From assembly GCA_009667805.1 (NCBI GenBank), contig CM019065.1:15264952-15328951 (forward strand): DNA of 64,000 bases, read 5' to 3'. Positions 33,389 through 45,284 of this stretch are shown piece by piece (within the stretch, counting starts at the first letter, position 1; each line of letters starts with the position of its first letter). Under the pieces are notes generated by a model that searched no databases, had not been told where the DNA came from, and was given only the letters and a program-made list of their open reading frames with translations. The translations under genes were made by a program, and so were the position numbers. Source of the DNA: Leptobrachium leishanense (lineage: Eukaryota > Chordata > Amphibia > Anura > Megophryidae).

Positions 33389-34397
33389 TGTCACGGAATG
33401 GCCCAGCACCCTCAGCCAGGGGCGGTGCACCGTGACAGTGGTGGCCATGGACACTTAGGTGCGGTGGCACGCACCCGGTTTTATAAGTACGTTTATTTAG
33501 ATGTGATTGTGTGGTGTAATAAAGTGTCCCCGTTGGTTTATTGCGAAATGTATTTTCCCTTTGTCTGCCTTGCCCGCCGCCATTTTCTGATCGCCTCGTG
33601 GTTCAGATCAGAATATTCGGATCTTAAAATGGCCGAATCGGCAACTCCCCGATTCGTAATGGCCAATACGAATCGGGGCCCGGGTGCCTCCTGCCAGCGG
33701 GGGCCAATGGGACTTGTGTGGGCGGGCAGGGATTCCCATTGTATTCATAAGTGTGTAAAGTGATAAATGTATGTGATGTGAAAAATAAACTCAGATTTTC
33801 CAGTGCATCCAGCCTCGCCTGATGTCCTTTACTCTCCGCCGCATATACTGTCTGAGCATCCCGCGCGGTCTCAGGGTGCGGTGTCCAGACTTAAGATCAG
33901 AACGGACTTAAGATCAGAACGGACTTAAGATCAGAACGGACTTAAGATCAGAACGGACTTAAGATCCGAACCGAAGGCACGGCCGCGTACCGCGCTTCGG
34001 TATACCAAGTGAGCGGTGATCAGATCCGAAGATTCAGCTGCTCCCGTAAGATCCGAAGATTCATCCGTTTAAAGATCCGAATATTCCTCCGCAATCAGAT
34101 CCGAATATTCCTCCGCGGCAGATCCGATCCCCAGATTCGCACGGCCGCCCGCAGACGCACTCCACACCCACAAGGTCAGTGAACCAGCTGCTCGGGATGC
34201 TGAGTGCCGTATGGCTCAGTGGTCGGGCTGGTTCTAGGCAGGGGTCCCCTCCACCGCCCGCTAACCCCTTCCCGGGGTCACGCCAGGCCGCACGAGACGC
34301 CGAGTGCGCGTCACTCGGTAGTCGGGCCAGCGGTAAGCGAAGGGGTCACGCAGATAGAGCACACCCGCAGGCGGAACAACATCTCCATTCCGTCATA
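33389..34397 (+). repeat. element A 3' LTR
   Basis: 1,009 bp, identical in length to the 5' copy; followed by the target duplication TCAGT (34,398-34,402). Confidence 0.9.
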
Positions 34398-35115
34398 TCA
34401 GTAATTTCTACAAAATATTTGGGAATTGTTCTAATCTGTGTGTTCTCACTGCCACCAAGTATTTTGGGGGGTCAGTAATTTCTACAAATTATTTGGGAAT
34501 TGTTCTAATCTGTGTGTTCTCACTGCCACCAAGTATTTTGGGGGGTGAGTAATTTCTACAAAATATTTGGGAATTGTTCTAATCTGTGTGTTCTCACTGC
34601 CACCAAGTATTTTGGGGGTCATTCATTTCTACAAAATATATGGGAATTGTGGTAATCTGTGTGTTCTCACTGCCACTAATCAGGGGGACTCACTGATTTA
34701 TGGGAGGTTTCTGGGAATTGTAATCTGTGTCTTCTCACTGCCAGCTATCAGGGGGTCCCACATACTTCTATCAGATTTCTGTGAATTGTAATCTGTGTCT
34801 TGTCACTGTTGCCAGCTATCAAGGGGTCCTATCAGGGGGTCTCACTGACTTGTAGATGGTTTCTGGGAATTGTAAATTGTGTTTTGTCACTGCCACCCAT
34901 CAGGTGTCTCACTGATTTATAGGAGGTTTCTGGGAATTGTACTCTGTGTCTTGTCACTGGCTGCCAGCTATCAGGGTGTCTCACTGAGTTATACCAGAGT
35001 TCTGGAAATCTTTAATCTTTATACCAGAGTTGAATCAGAGTTCTGCAGCATATCTCCAATTTTTATAAGAGTTGAATCAGAGTTCTGTATATCTTTAATC
35101 TATATATCACTCACC
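34398..35115 (+). repeat. hAT leader minisatellite (block 3) and transposase 5' untranslated region
   Basis: Four clear ~67-bp units give way to diverged ones carrying CTATCAGGGGGTC(T/C)CACT, then two AGTTGAATCAGAGTTCTG repeats, ending in TCACTCACC before the first transposase ATG. Confidence 0.8.
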
Positions 35116-37685
35116 ATGTCAGAGAGACCAAAAAGGACAGGCAGACGCTCCCAGACACAAATAAGAGGGCAAGCAGCCTCTGTGTCGGGAGGCTGTTCCT
35201 CTGGTTGTCGTGGACGTGGTGCATCCTCTGCAGGGGCACGCTTCTCCTTCCTAACTGGTGCTGGCCGTCTTCTTAAGCAGCAGCAACATACAGAGGATTT
35301 GGTGGATTGGCTTACCAGGCCATCCTCATCCTCCGAGTCCTCTGCCAGCCAGGCTTGTAGTGGTTTACAGTCCACCTCAGCTGCCAAAGCATCTAATGCA
35401 GCCTCCATGTCCACAGCTACTCCTGCCGTAGCCTCACTATCACACACGGAGGAGTCAGCTGAATTGTTTGAATACAATGACAGTGATATGCTGCTTGAGG
35501 ATGCACAGCAACTACAGTGCTCTGATTCAATCTCTGAGGTTGAGGAAGGGAATATAATCAACCTAGAGGAAGGGGGTGCCAGTGATGACACACAAATAAC
35601 TGGCACTAATATTGCCCAGCAGCTGCAGCATACTGTCATGTTGGCTCCAATGACGAGGAGATAGGGGGTGATGACAATGATGTTGAGGTCACTGACTCCA
35701 CCTGTTTGCCTGATCAAACAGAGGAGTCAAGTGAGGAGGAGGAAACAACAAACACGATGCACAACGTCCTCTATGACCAACCGTAGCCAGTCCAAGGCAA
35801 CAAATGTCAGTGCTGCTCAGGTGCAGAGCGCTGTTGTCTCAAAGCACACATCCAGGAACTCTGTTGTCTGGGAGTTCTTTAAGAAATGTACAGCAGACCG
35901 CACCGTTGCTATTTGTAATCTATGTCAGATGAGGCTCAAGCATGGGAAAGACACCGGGCACTTGGGTACCATGTGCTTGAGGCGACATATGACCACCTGC
36001 CACGCATCCAGTTGGCTCAAAATTTTGCGTAGGTCCTCCTCACCTGTCTCTACCCCCACTATATGTCCTGCCATGTCATTGACTCCAACCTCCACTGACA
36101 GGGATGATGCTACAGTAATGGATGTACCAGGTCCTTACTCACAATGTGACAGCATCCCATCAGCTGAAGATTTACGCAGTCAGATTACGTTGCCCCGGCT
36201 GCTGCAGCGTAAGAATAAATATAGTCCCAACCATCCCCAAGCACAGCATCTAAATACCAGTTTGGCAAAATTACTCGCATTGCAGCTGCTGCCTTTCCAG
36301 CTGGTGGACTCTGCTCCCTTCCGTGAATTTGCTGAATGTGCAGTACCACAGTGACATGTTCCAAAACGCCAATACTTTTCACGGAAGGCCATTCCAGCAC
36401 TATACCAGCACGTGGAACACAATGTTATTGAGTCATTGGGAAAGGCAGTCAGCAGCAAGGTGCATGTGACTTTAGACACGTGGTCCAGCAAGCATGGACA
36501 GGGCCGTTACATTTCCTTCACGGCACACTGGGTAGCTCTGATTGCAGCTGGGAGGGATCAACGAGTACCTGTGTGAGTATGGCACAAGGACAGGTTCAGG
36601 TCAACTTGGTTTTTTTCCCCTGCAATGGCTGATGATCAAGGATGCATGCACTGTACTGTCACCATTTGAGGAGGCAACAAGGATGGTGAGCAGGGACAGT
36701 GCATGCATCAGTGACACAAATCCTTTAGTTATCCTGCTGGAGCACACTCTGCGGGGAATTATAGATGTGGCTCTAGAGGCAGAGCAGTGGGAGGAAGAGG
36801 AGGCCTTCCCTAGCTCTGATGGCCCAGTCTTTCCGCAGACTGCATTCCTGCGGATCCTCAGATCAGGCAGGAGGAGGATGAGGATGAGGAGGAATATTTA
36901 AGTAGTGTGGGCATTGAAGGTGGGGATTCCTCAAGGGAGGGTTTTGTGTGCCCAGAAACACAAGGACTAAAACGTGGCTGGGAGGAGGACGTGCACGCCT
37001 GCACGATGGGGTCATCCTCCTCATTGACCAGGAAGACTCGGAAGCTAATGCCACCTCCAACCTACGCTGCATGGGCTTCCTTATCCTGCAAAGCCTGGTA
37101 AAGGACCCCAGGATTCATGCTATCAAGGAGAGGGATCATTACTGGTTGGCAATCCTTCTTGATCCACGATACAATGGTAAAGTTGCAGAGCTCACCCTGC
37201 CCGCACAGAGGGAGGACAGGATGAAAAAACTGGAGGACGCTCTAAAGCGACACTTGTGTAACACCTTTCCAGGCACTGGTAGGTTACCAAGTGATGACAC
37301 AGGTGCTTCTGAGGATGATCAGAGGAATAGAGGTGAAGGCCGGGGCCGCTTGACTGATGCATTTTTTAATTTTTTTAGTCCACGATGCCCAGGGACATCA
37401 AATGTAGGCACCCATTTCCAGCGTCTTCACCGTATGGTGCAGGACTACCTTGGGTCAAGGGCAAACCTGGATACCTTTCCAGCAGATGATCCACTGGCTT
37501 ACTGGGTGTTGAGATTGGATCACTGGCCAGAACTTAGCCAATATGCTATGCAGCTACTAGGTTGCCCTTCATCCAGCGTGCTTTCTGAAAGGACGTTCAG
37601 TGCCGCTGGAGATTTTGTCAAAGACAAAAGAGTGCATCTGTCCACCGACTCTGTAGACCGGCTGACATTTATAAAAATGAATTAG
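35116..37685 (+). pseudogene. hAT transposase with BED zinc finger, broken and internally deleted
   Basis: The ATG at 35,116 (CACCATGTC) opens a 182-codon acidic, Ser-rich N-terminal region. A frame change near 35,664 leads to the BED finger (35,668-36,354): VVWEFFKKC, CNLCQMRLKHG and LRRHMTTCH, a DNA-binding domain usual in hAT transposases. The core then shows DTWSSKHGQG but jumps at about 36,557 from AGR to a later segment, losing ~620 bp present in copy 1, including the second catalytic Asp. The C-terminal part (36,948-37,685) has the dimerisation motifs YWVLRLDH and SSVLSERTFSAAG. It is therefore inactive. Confidence 0.88.
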
Positions 37686-39460
37686 TCCTGGATCAGCAGC
37701 TATCAATCACCTGATGCTGACGTAACGGAATAGATCGGGGATCTCTTCTGCATTCACAAAACCTCCAACACTGAACTCTTCCACAATACCACAAAAGGGT
37801 TACGGTGTGAAGGCACTTGCTGCCATGAAAGGCACATTATTTGGGTGCACTGACGCCTGTACCAGATTTATATCATTTTAATTTTTTGAACCGCAGGGTC
37901 CAACCCTGCACTTTTCCACAATCCAACAAAAGGGTTACGGTGTGAAGGCACTTGCTGCCATGAAACGCACATTATTTAGGTGCCCTGACGCCTGTACCAG
38001 ATTTATATCATTTTAATTTTTTGAACCGCAGGGTTCAACCCTGCACTCTTCCACAATACCAAAAAGGTATTTGCTGCCACCAAAGGCACAATATTTGGGT
38101 GCACTGCCACTGACGCCTATATTACCAGATTCATATCATTTAAATATTGGACCGCAGGGTCCAACCCTGCACTCTTCCACAACACCAAAAAGGGTTACGG
38201 TGTGAAGGCACTTGCTGCCACCAAAGGCACAATATTGGCTGCACTGACAATGACGCCTATATTTCCATATTTATATCATTTTAATTTTTTGGACTGCAGG
38301 GTCCAACCCTGCACTCTTCCACAATACCAAAAAGAGTTACGGTGTGAAGGCACTTGCTGCCACCAAAGGCACAATATTTGGCTGCACTGCCACTGACGCC
38401 TATATTACCAGATTCATATCATTTTAATATTGGACCGCAGGGTCCAACCCTGCACTCTTCCACAATACCACAAAGGGGTTAAGGTGTGAAGGCACTTGCT
38501 GCCATGAAACGCACATTATTTAGGTGCCCTGACGCCTGTACCAGATTTATATCATTTTAATTTTTTGAACCGCAGGGTCCAACCCTGCACTTTTCCACAA
38601 TCCAACAAAAGGGTTACGGTGTGAAGGCACTTGCTGCCATGAAACGCACATTATTTAGGTGCCCTGACGCCTGTACCAGATTTATATCATTTTAATTTTT
38701 TGAACCGCAGGGTTCAACCCTGCACTCTTCCACAATACCAAAAAGGTATTTGCTGCCACCAAAGGCACAATATTTGGGTGCACTGCCACTGACGCCTATA
38801 TTACCAGATTCATATCATTTAAATATTGGACCGCAGGGTCCAACCCTGCACTCTTCCACAACACCAAAAAGGGTTACGGTGTGAAGGCACTTGCTGCCAC
38901 CAAAGGCACAATATTGGCTGCACTGACAATGACGCCTATATTTCCATATTTATATCATTTTAATTTTTTGGACTGCAGGGTCCAACCCTGCACTCTTCCA
39001 CAATACCAAAAAGAGTTACGGTGTGAAGGCACTTGCTGCCACCAAAGGCACAATATTTGGCTGCACTGCCACTGACGCCTATATTACCAGATTCATATCA
39101 TTTTAATATTGGACCGCAGGGTCCAACCCTGCACTCTTCCACAACACCAAAAAGGGTTACGGTGTGAAGGCACTTGCTGCCACCAAAGGCACAATATTGG
39201 CTGCACTGACAATGACGCCTATATTTCCATATTTATATCATTTTAATTTTTTGGACTGCAGGGTCCAACCCTGCACTCTTTCACAATACCACAAAAGGGT
39301 TACGGTGTGAAGGCACTTGCTGCCACGAAAGGCACATTATTTGGGTGCACTGACGCCTGTACCAGATTTATATCATTTTAATATTTTGAACCACAGGGTC
39401 CAACCCTGCACTCTTCCACGATACCACATAGGGGTTACGGTGTGACGGCACTGTTGCCAA
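37686..39460 (+). repeat. ~137-bp tandem repeat with 679-bp higher-order duplication in hAT 3' region
   Basis: About 12 units containing GGTCCAACCCTGCACTCTTC and GTGAAGGCACTTGCTGCCA. Two open frames with the same protein at 38,202-38,396 and 38,881-39,075 are 679 bp apart, showing that about five units were duplicated together. Copy 1 of the transposon has only ~1.5 units, so the array expanded after the copies diverged. Non-coding. Confidence 0.9.
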
Positions 39461-40016
39461 CACTAAAGGCCCAATTTTAAAGCACCTATTGTTACTTTCA
39501 TCCAAAGCCTGCATAAGTTTCACCATAATTTAGCCACAAAATCACTAAACTTGTTCTGCGTGTCCTAAAAGGTCTTCTCTTTTAATACAGACTGCAGCCC
39601 CAAACAGTTGTTTATGAATAGATTAAAGGGAAAACGTTTACCGTCATTTGAAAAGTAATTTTTTTTGTTTTTAAATGTTTCTATATATCCTACAAATCCG
39701 CCACTTCACCAGCAGGTTATGGGGACCTCCTAGGCACGATATTTTAAGGAATTTTTTGTTTTTTTATTTTTAACCCTTAATTCATGGAAAACTCACTGTT
39801 CCTTTAAAAATGTTTTTTTTAAAACTTTTTGTCCTTGTTTCCTGTCCCCCAGGGCACTACCCGGACCCCCATACACCTTTTATGGCAAATATCTTGCACT
39901 CTAAAAACCGAACTTTTGAGTCCCATTGACTTGCATTGAACTCGAACTTTCGAAATTGTTCGAGCTCGAATGCGAACCGAACACGGGGGTGTTTGGCTCA
40001 TCCCTATTCACATAGT
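39461..40016 (+). mobile_element. hAT 3' terminal region
   Basis: Conserved among all hAT copies here: CATGGAAAACTCACTGTTCC, poly-T, CCCCAGGGCACTACCCGGAC, then GAACTCGAACTTTCGAAATTG palindromes and the right terminal repeat. The palindromic GTTCGAGCTCGAA block is probably subterminal transposase-binding sequence (inference). Confidence 0.75.
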
Positions 40017-40024
40017 ATCTGTGG

Positions 40025-40808
40025 TTCCGCAAACTTTTACTCCTCCGATTGAAATTCCTCAATGGGACTGGAGCTTGCCAGCGTTCTGGAGGATGCAGGA
40101 CTCTTTGATTCCGAGCTAAACTGACATTTCCAGCAAGAACGTGTGAAGTGGAATCTGCTTCACTGAGACAATCACCATCTATTTCTTCCCTCGAAAGGGC
40201 ACAATCCTCTTCTTCTTGTGAAAATACATCTCCATTATCATGCTAGACCCCCCATCCATATATCCGTGTCTTTCGACTCTTCAGCCTGGTCATTCAGCTG
40301 TTTGTCAAAAACAGATCTGGGCAGTAACTGGGCTGAATGTCTCTTAGTGTGCAGACCATTGGACGTGCTAACCTCATAGGTGAGGAATCCCAAAACCTAG
40401 GAAATCACTGCCGGAGACCAACGGTTTGGCCCTCTATACATCCGTTTCCAGATTGGATCCCCTATATTGTATGTGCGTGAACTCTTTCCATGCTTCATCT
40501 TTTCCTGCTGTTTCTGTACATGACGTTGTTCCTGTGAGATGTCCGTTTGACCCTTCTTGTCCGGTTGCAATAAGTCTAACTTTGTCCTGAGTGGTCTGAC
40601 AAACATCAGAACTGCTGGTAGCTGGCCAGTTTTTTGGTGAGTTGTGTTCCTGTACTGCAACAAGAATTGTTGGAGTTGTTGAGGTAAGCTTTTGCAGACT
40701 GTCACAGTACTCCTTAAAAATCCTTTCAGAGTCTGGACAAATCTTTCAGCTAGACCATTGGTAGCCGGATGATACGGAGCTGTACGGCGATGTTGAATAC
40801 CATGATCC
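40025..40808 (-). pseudogene. gypsy host: integrase C-terminal half
   Basis: Minus strand. The integrase motif NGLAERF (near 40,755-40,775) carries the catalytic Glu. Further on are QYRNTTHQKTG and, at the end, KRMYRGPNRWSPAVIS, a GPY/F-type segment. The sequence continues across the TTAA element to the integrase core at 42,052. Frames are broken. Downstream (toward 40,025) come the 3' end of pol and a region of unclear coding. Confidence 0.8.
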
Positions 40809-40812
40809 TTAA

Positions 40813-42047
40813 CCCTTTCGCTGCTGAGGCTTTTCCCGCCCCTATGCTGAGGTCATTTTTACCTGTTTTGCGCATCATGTTTAAACGTGTTTTGAAGGCT
40901 TATTTTAGTATATGACCCAGACATATTATATATCGTTCTTTCCGTCAGACTCAGTAGATTCATAATATGTCATTATTATATGTATACGTTATGTCATGTC
41001 TGTATATTTAACAAAAAAATGCAATAAAATATGTATTTTCAATAATTTACAATGTGTAAAGTGTTTTTTTCCACATTTTAACATGCGAGCAATTGCGGTT
41101 ATATTTTGTATGGGGTGCGCTTGTTAAAAAAATTAGAGATGGGGTCTCGTTACATTTTTTTTTGGGGAAAATGACACTATTTTTAACAAACGCACCGCAT
41201 ACAAAAATCGTTAGTGCAGCATCATTGTTCACATTATAATTGAAATGGGAACAATATTGCTGCATTAACAAACCAAAAAAAATAAAAAAAAAGTGTTTAT
41301 TTTTTTTTTTAATTTTTTTTTTTAATTTTTTTTAATTTTTATTTTTAATTTTTTTTTTTTTTTACAAAAATTTTCACTTTCATGTTTGGTATCGTTGGAA
41401 CGGCCATGCTCTGGCCGATCCAACGATACCAAAATTTAACCCCTAGCTGCCACGGATCGGGAGATAGGGAGTTCATTGGAACTCCCTATCTCCACAGTTG
41501 GTGGCAGTTAGGGGTTAAGTCTAGGACTGGCGTCATCGTGCTACGCACGATGACGCCAGTCCTCTGGGGGAGTTCCCGGAGGCTTGGCCGACATCCAAGA
41601 TGTCGGCCAGCTCTGGGAAAGGATCGCGAACCGGCGCTTTTCAGCGCCGATTCGCGATCCAGCTCCCCAGGGGTTAATGCCAGGCATCATTTGGAAGGGC
41701 AGGCTGTGCCCTTCCAAATGATGCCTGGGTTAACCCCCTGTGCACCGCCGATCGGGAGGGAGAGAGGTCCGAAGGACCTCCCCCCCTCCTTTCAGGCGCC
41801 TCCTCCGCACATGCGGGGGGGCGCCTGAATTAGGTGTCATCGCGCCCGCCGCATGACACCTAATTCTGGCGGCTGCTGGTCCGGATGCCGGGCTGACATC
41901 CAGGATGTCAGCCCGCACTGGAGGGGCCAGCGATCGGCCGGAACCCGGCCGAACGCTGACCCCGATGGGAGGACGCGCTCAGCGCGTCCTCCGCATACCA
42001 GCGGGACTGCTGAGGACGCGCTGAGCGCGTCCTCAGCAGTGAAGTGG
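40813..42047. mobile_element. TTAA-flanked, hairpin-rich non-autonomous element (piggyBac-like)
   Basis: TTAA stands at 40,809-40,812 and 42,048-42,051; ends are CCCTTTCGCTGCTGAGG and CCTCAGCAGTGAAGTGG. The left half is AT-rich with long T-runs (41,300-41,360). The right half is a chain of near-perfect hairpins, for example AGGACTGGCGTCATCGTG with its complement at 41,523-41,563, GCCGACATCCAAGATGTCGGC near 41,590, a 23-nt arm around 41,682-41,728, and GAGGACGCGCTGAGCGCGTC near 42,012. There is no transposase. The TTAA target suggests piggyBac-type mobilisation. The host integrase reading frame resumes on the far side. Confidence 0.7.
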
Positions 42048-42051
42048 TTAA

Positions 42052-42334
42052 GGAAACTTTGAAATTTCAGAGCTAATAACTGTGGGCCATTATCAGATAC
42101 TAGTATTTTAGGCAATCCGAATGTCACAAACAGCTTTTTCAGGGCATCAATGGTGGCATCAGTTGTAGTCTGAGGCAGTAATATCACATCAGGCCATTTG
42201 GAATGTGCATCCACCACCACTAAGAACATCTGTCCATTCACTGGTCCTGCAAAGTCAATATGAATTATCTCCCATGGGTTAAGAGGCCAAAGCCAGGGCT
42301 GAACTGCACCTCTAGGATCTCTGAGCCTGGGAAC
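42052..42334 (-). pseudogene. gypsy host: integrase catalytic core
   Basis: Minus strand. WEIIHIDFAGPVNG holds the first catalytic Asp and ILVSDNGPQ the second; the catalytic Glu is in the 40-kb piece. The N-terminal zinc region is on the other side of the hAT derivative at 42,343-45,276. Only the insertions separate these parts. Confidence 0.85.
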
Positions 42335-42342
42335 ATCCTGAA

Positions 42343-45276
42343 TAGGGATGAGCTGTTCGGTTCGATCTGTTCGGAGTTCACATCGAACATCGGCCGTTCG
42401 ACAGTTCGCAAGCTTCGACCTTTTTGGGACGTTCGCCAAAAGTTCGAAAAAAAATAATTAAAAAAAGTATAAATAATGCTTAAAGAATACTAAAAAATCT
42501 AGAAGTAAAGAGACTCTTTACTGCAGAATATTATAAGCAACAGTTTATTAGATATTGAATTAAAACGGGAATATTTTTAACATTGAAGCCTATGGGATAA
42601 AACATTTTTGTTACTAAAACATCAGGCAGACACGGCCCTCTAATCAGGCACTGTAGAGGGCAGCCTGTCGGGGCCTCCGAAGGATCCCCTTGAGGAGCAT
42701 GCGGTGACAGAGCTGTGACTGTGCAGGCTAGTCGCCCAGGTGCATGTTGCAGAGACAGGCAGCGCAGGGAGGGAGCCACTGCACCTGCGGCCACGCCGAC
42801 CCTCCCCACAACCAGATACCAGGGAGCCCCCACTGACCACCGGTTATATATATATTTTTAAATGTCCCCGGGAACATAAAATAAAACTTTTTTTTTCTTT
42901 CTCTACCTGGCTGAATGTATTTAATTATATATGTTAGATACATTCATCCAGGTAGAGGGGGGTGGAATGTGGGCTTCAAGGGGTCTCAGGCAGTGGTTTG
43001 TTTTTTGTGTGTATATTTTTAGCAAATTTATAGGGGAAGGTAAGGGCTGGTATGATATATATATCGATAAGATATATATCTATATAAATATATACATCCA
43101 GACTTGTAATATACACACATTTTGGCAACTAATTGCCCCCCCCATTTGGTTGATCCCTCCAGAAGAAATGTTGAACCCAATAGAGCAGAGAATAATATAT
43201 ATATTATATATGTCGGGCTCAACATTTCTTCTGGAGGGATCAGCCAATTTGGGGGGTGGCGCATTTAGTTGAGATTGTCCACATGCCACCCCCCCCGTGC
43301 GTATGTGTATATATGGTCTGAGGTCTGTGGGTGGGTGTATATATATATCTGCATGTTGATATATACGTATTGTTATCTGGGAAACAGGTAGCGGGTGCAA
43401 TTGCTCTCTGGGGTGAGCACTCTTTAAAGGTTCAGAGACCAGACCAGTGACTTTTCTTCAAATGGTGCTACATTTATTGCAGCAACCCACAGGTTATACA
43501 CCACGCTGTATATTGCTGAAAAATAAATACTTCAAACGCAAAGAAAATTCCTAGCCGTGTCCCGGCACTAACTAAACATACAATAGTCCTGACTAACAAC
43601 CTGTACAAACCTAGTGCTTGTCAGGCTTCAGCAAACCAGCATGACCAACCTTGTGCTCCAGCAGATAGAGACTGTCTGCTCCCCAGGTTCCAGAGCGATG
43701 TCTGTTTTCCTCACCTGCACTAAATTGCCACTGAGGCAAAGTGCAAAACTTGGGGCTTAGAGGTTCCGGAAGGTGTAAGAGAGGAATCTGGGTGACACAT
43801 AAACCCCGGACAGGACCTTTCCTTGCTCTCTACATGATGCCCTGTTACAGTATATATAGGTCTGCGTGTTGATATATACATAATTGTCTGTGTGTGGTAT
43901 CAATGCATCCCTACTCTATACACATATATGATCAGAGGTTACCTTTTTTTTTTTTGTACTATTCCTATTAAATTAACAGTAATTTGTGATGTATTTTATT
44001 CAGTAGAAACTTTTTTTGCCTATATAACATGTGCTTTGTGAAAATAAAACGGTTTTGTGTGTACATTTTAATTTAGTTAGTGGATTCCTGTCCAGTGCTG
44101 TGAGAAGCAAACGTAATATAGTGTAGATACGCTGTGAGGCTGAGGGGAGTGAAATCAAGCCTGCAAAATGTTTGCTTCGCTTCGCTACACGCTCAGTGCA
44201 TCTCAGCCTTTATTCCCGCATCGCTAGCTTACCAAATCAGTTTGTATACTTGTTACTGACCCTGCTTCTTCTGAGGACCCGATTTGTTGCCGACTTTGCC
44301 TGCCATTTGACTATTCTCTCTGTGTATTTCCTGCCTGTTCTGTTTACTTCCTGTTGCTACTGGTGTGCGCCGATTCTCACCATATACAGTAGCGCAGTAC
44401 AAGTGCCTAAGCATTGCTGACCAGGTTTTGTTATAGCTGCTGATGTAACTGAATAGATCAGGGATCTCTTCTGCATTCCCAAAACCTCCACCACTGCACT
44501 CTTCCACAATACCACAGAGGGGTTACTTACAGTGCGAAGGCACTTGCTGCCACCAAAGGCACAATATTTGGGTGCACTACCACTGACGCCTATACCAGAT
44601 TCATATCATTTTAATATTTGATCGCAGGGTCCAACCCTGCACTCTTCCACAATACCACAGTGGGGTTACGGTGTGACGGCACTGTTGCCGACACTAAAGG
44701 CCCAATTTTAAAGCACCTATTGTTACTTTCATCCAAAGCCTGCATAAGTTTCACCATAATTTAGCCACAAAATCACTAACTTGTTCTGCGTGTCTTAAAA
44801 TGTCTCCTCTTTTTATACAGACTGCCGCCCCAAGCAGTTGTTTATGAATAGATTAAAGGAAAACCATTTTCCATCATTTGAAATGTCATTTTTTTGTTTT
44901 TAAATGTTTCTATAATCCTACAATTCCGCCACTTCACGGGCAAGTTATGGGGACCTCCTAGGCACGATATTTGAAGGAATTTTTCGTTTTTATTCTTAAC
45001 CTTTATTTCATGGAAAACTCACTGTTCCTTTAAAAATGATTTTTTTTAAACTTTTTGTCCTTGTTTCCTGTCCCCCAGGGCACTACTCAGACCCCCATAC
45101 ACCTTTTATGGCAAATATCTTGCATATATGCCCTCTTGGAGGGCACTCTAAAAATCAAACTTTCGAGTCCCATTGACTTGCATTGAGTTCGGTTTGTGTT
45201 CGCGTTCGAACTCGAACTTTTTAAATTGTTCGAGTTTGAATGCGAACCAAACATGGGTGTGTTCGGCTCATCACTA
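42343..45276. mobile_element. non-autonomous hAT derivative 1
   Basis: Terminal repeats TAGGGATGAGC and GGCTCATCACTA with a perfect 8-bp duplication ATCCTGAA (42,335-42,342; 45,277-45,284). Its last ~850 bp match the 3' end of the full hAT copies, including one and a half 137-bp units (44,430-44,690). The middle is unrelated to transposase and contains TATATA runs, an imperfect palindrome around 43,135-43,260 (ATTTGGTTGATCCCTCCAGA and its complement) and a solo LTR. It is a deletion derivative mobilised in trans. Confidence 0.88.
43371..43848 (+). mobile_element. solo LTR (478 bp) in the hAT derivative
   Basis: TGTTATCTGGG...CCTGTTACA flanked by perfect 4-bp GTAT (43,367-43,370; 43,849-43,852). 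AATAAA near 43,522 suggests plus orientation, with low certainty. No internal sequence remains. Confidence 0.65.
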
Positions 45277-45284
45277 ATCCTGAA

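Larger units (their letters stand above)
29942..34397 (+). mobile_element. non-autonomous LTR element A (Gmr1-like family partner)
   Basis: Two 1,009-bp LTRs with about seven differences by eye flank a 2.4-kb internal region. TCAGT is perfectly duplicated on both sides. The primer site, LTR sequence, first ~100 codons and last ~80 nt before the 3' LTR are related to the autonomous element at 45,893-52,826, but there is no protease, RT, RNase H or integrase. It must depend on enzymes from another element. Low LTR divergence suggests a recent insertion. Confidence 0.88.
18802..40016 (+). mobile_element. hAT DNA transposon, copy 2, with two nested LTR elements
   Basis: Terminal repeats TAGGGAGGGATGAGC and GGCTCATCCCTA are flanked by the 8-bp duplication TTCACGTA/TTCACATA (18,794-18,801; 40,017-40,024), the hAT hallmark. 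Without the ERV (19,391-29,754) and the non-autonomous LTR element (29,942-34,397) it is about 6.4 kb. It has a promoter, a 5' minisatellite leader, a BED-finger transposase gene and a long 3' tandem repeat. It sits between the integrase and the 3' end of the gypsy host. Confidence 0.9.
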
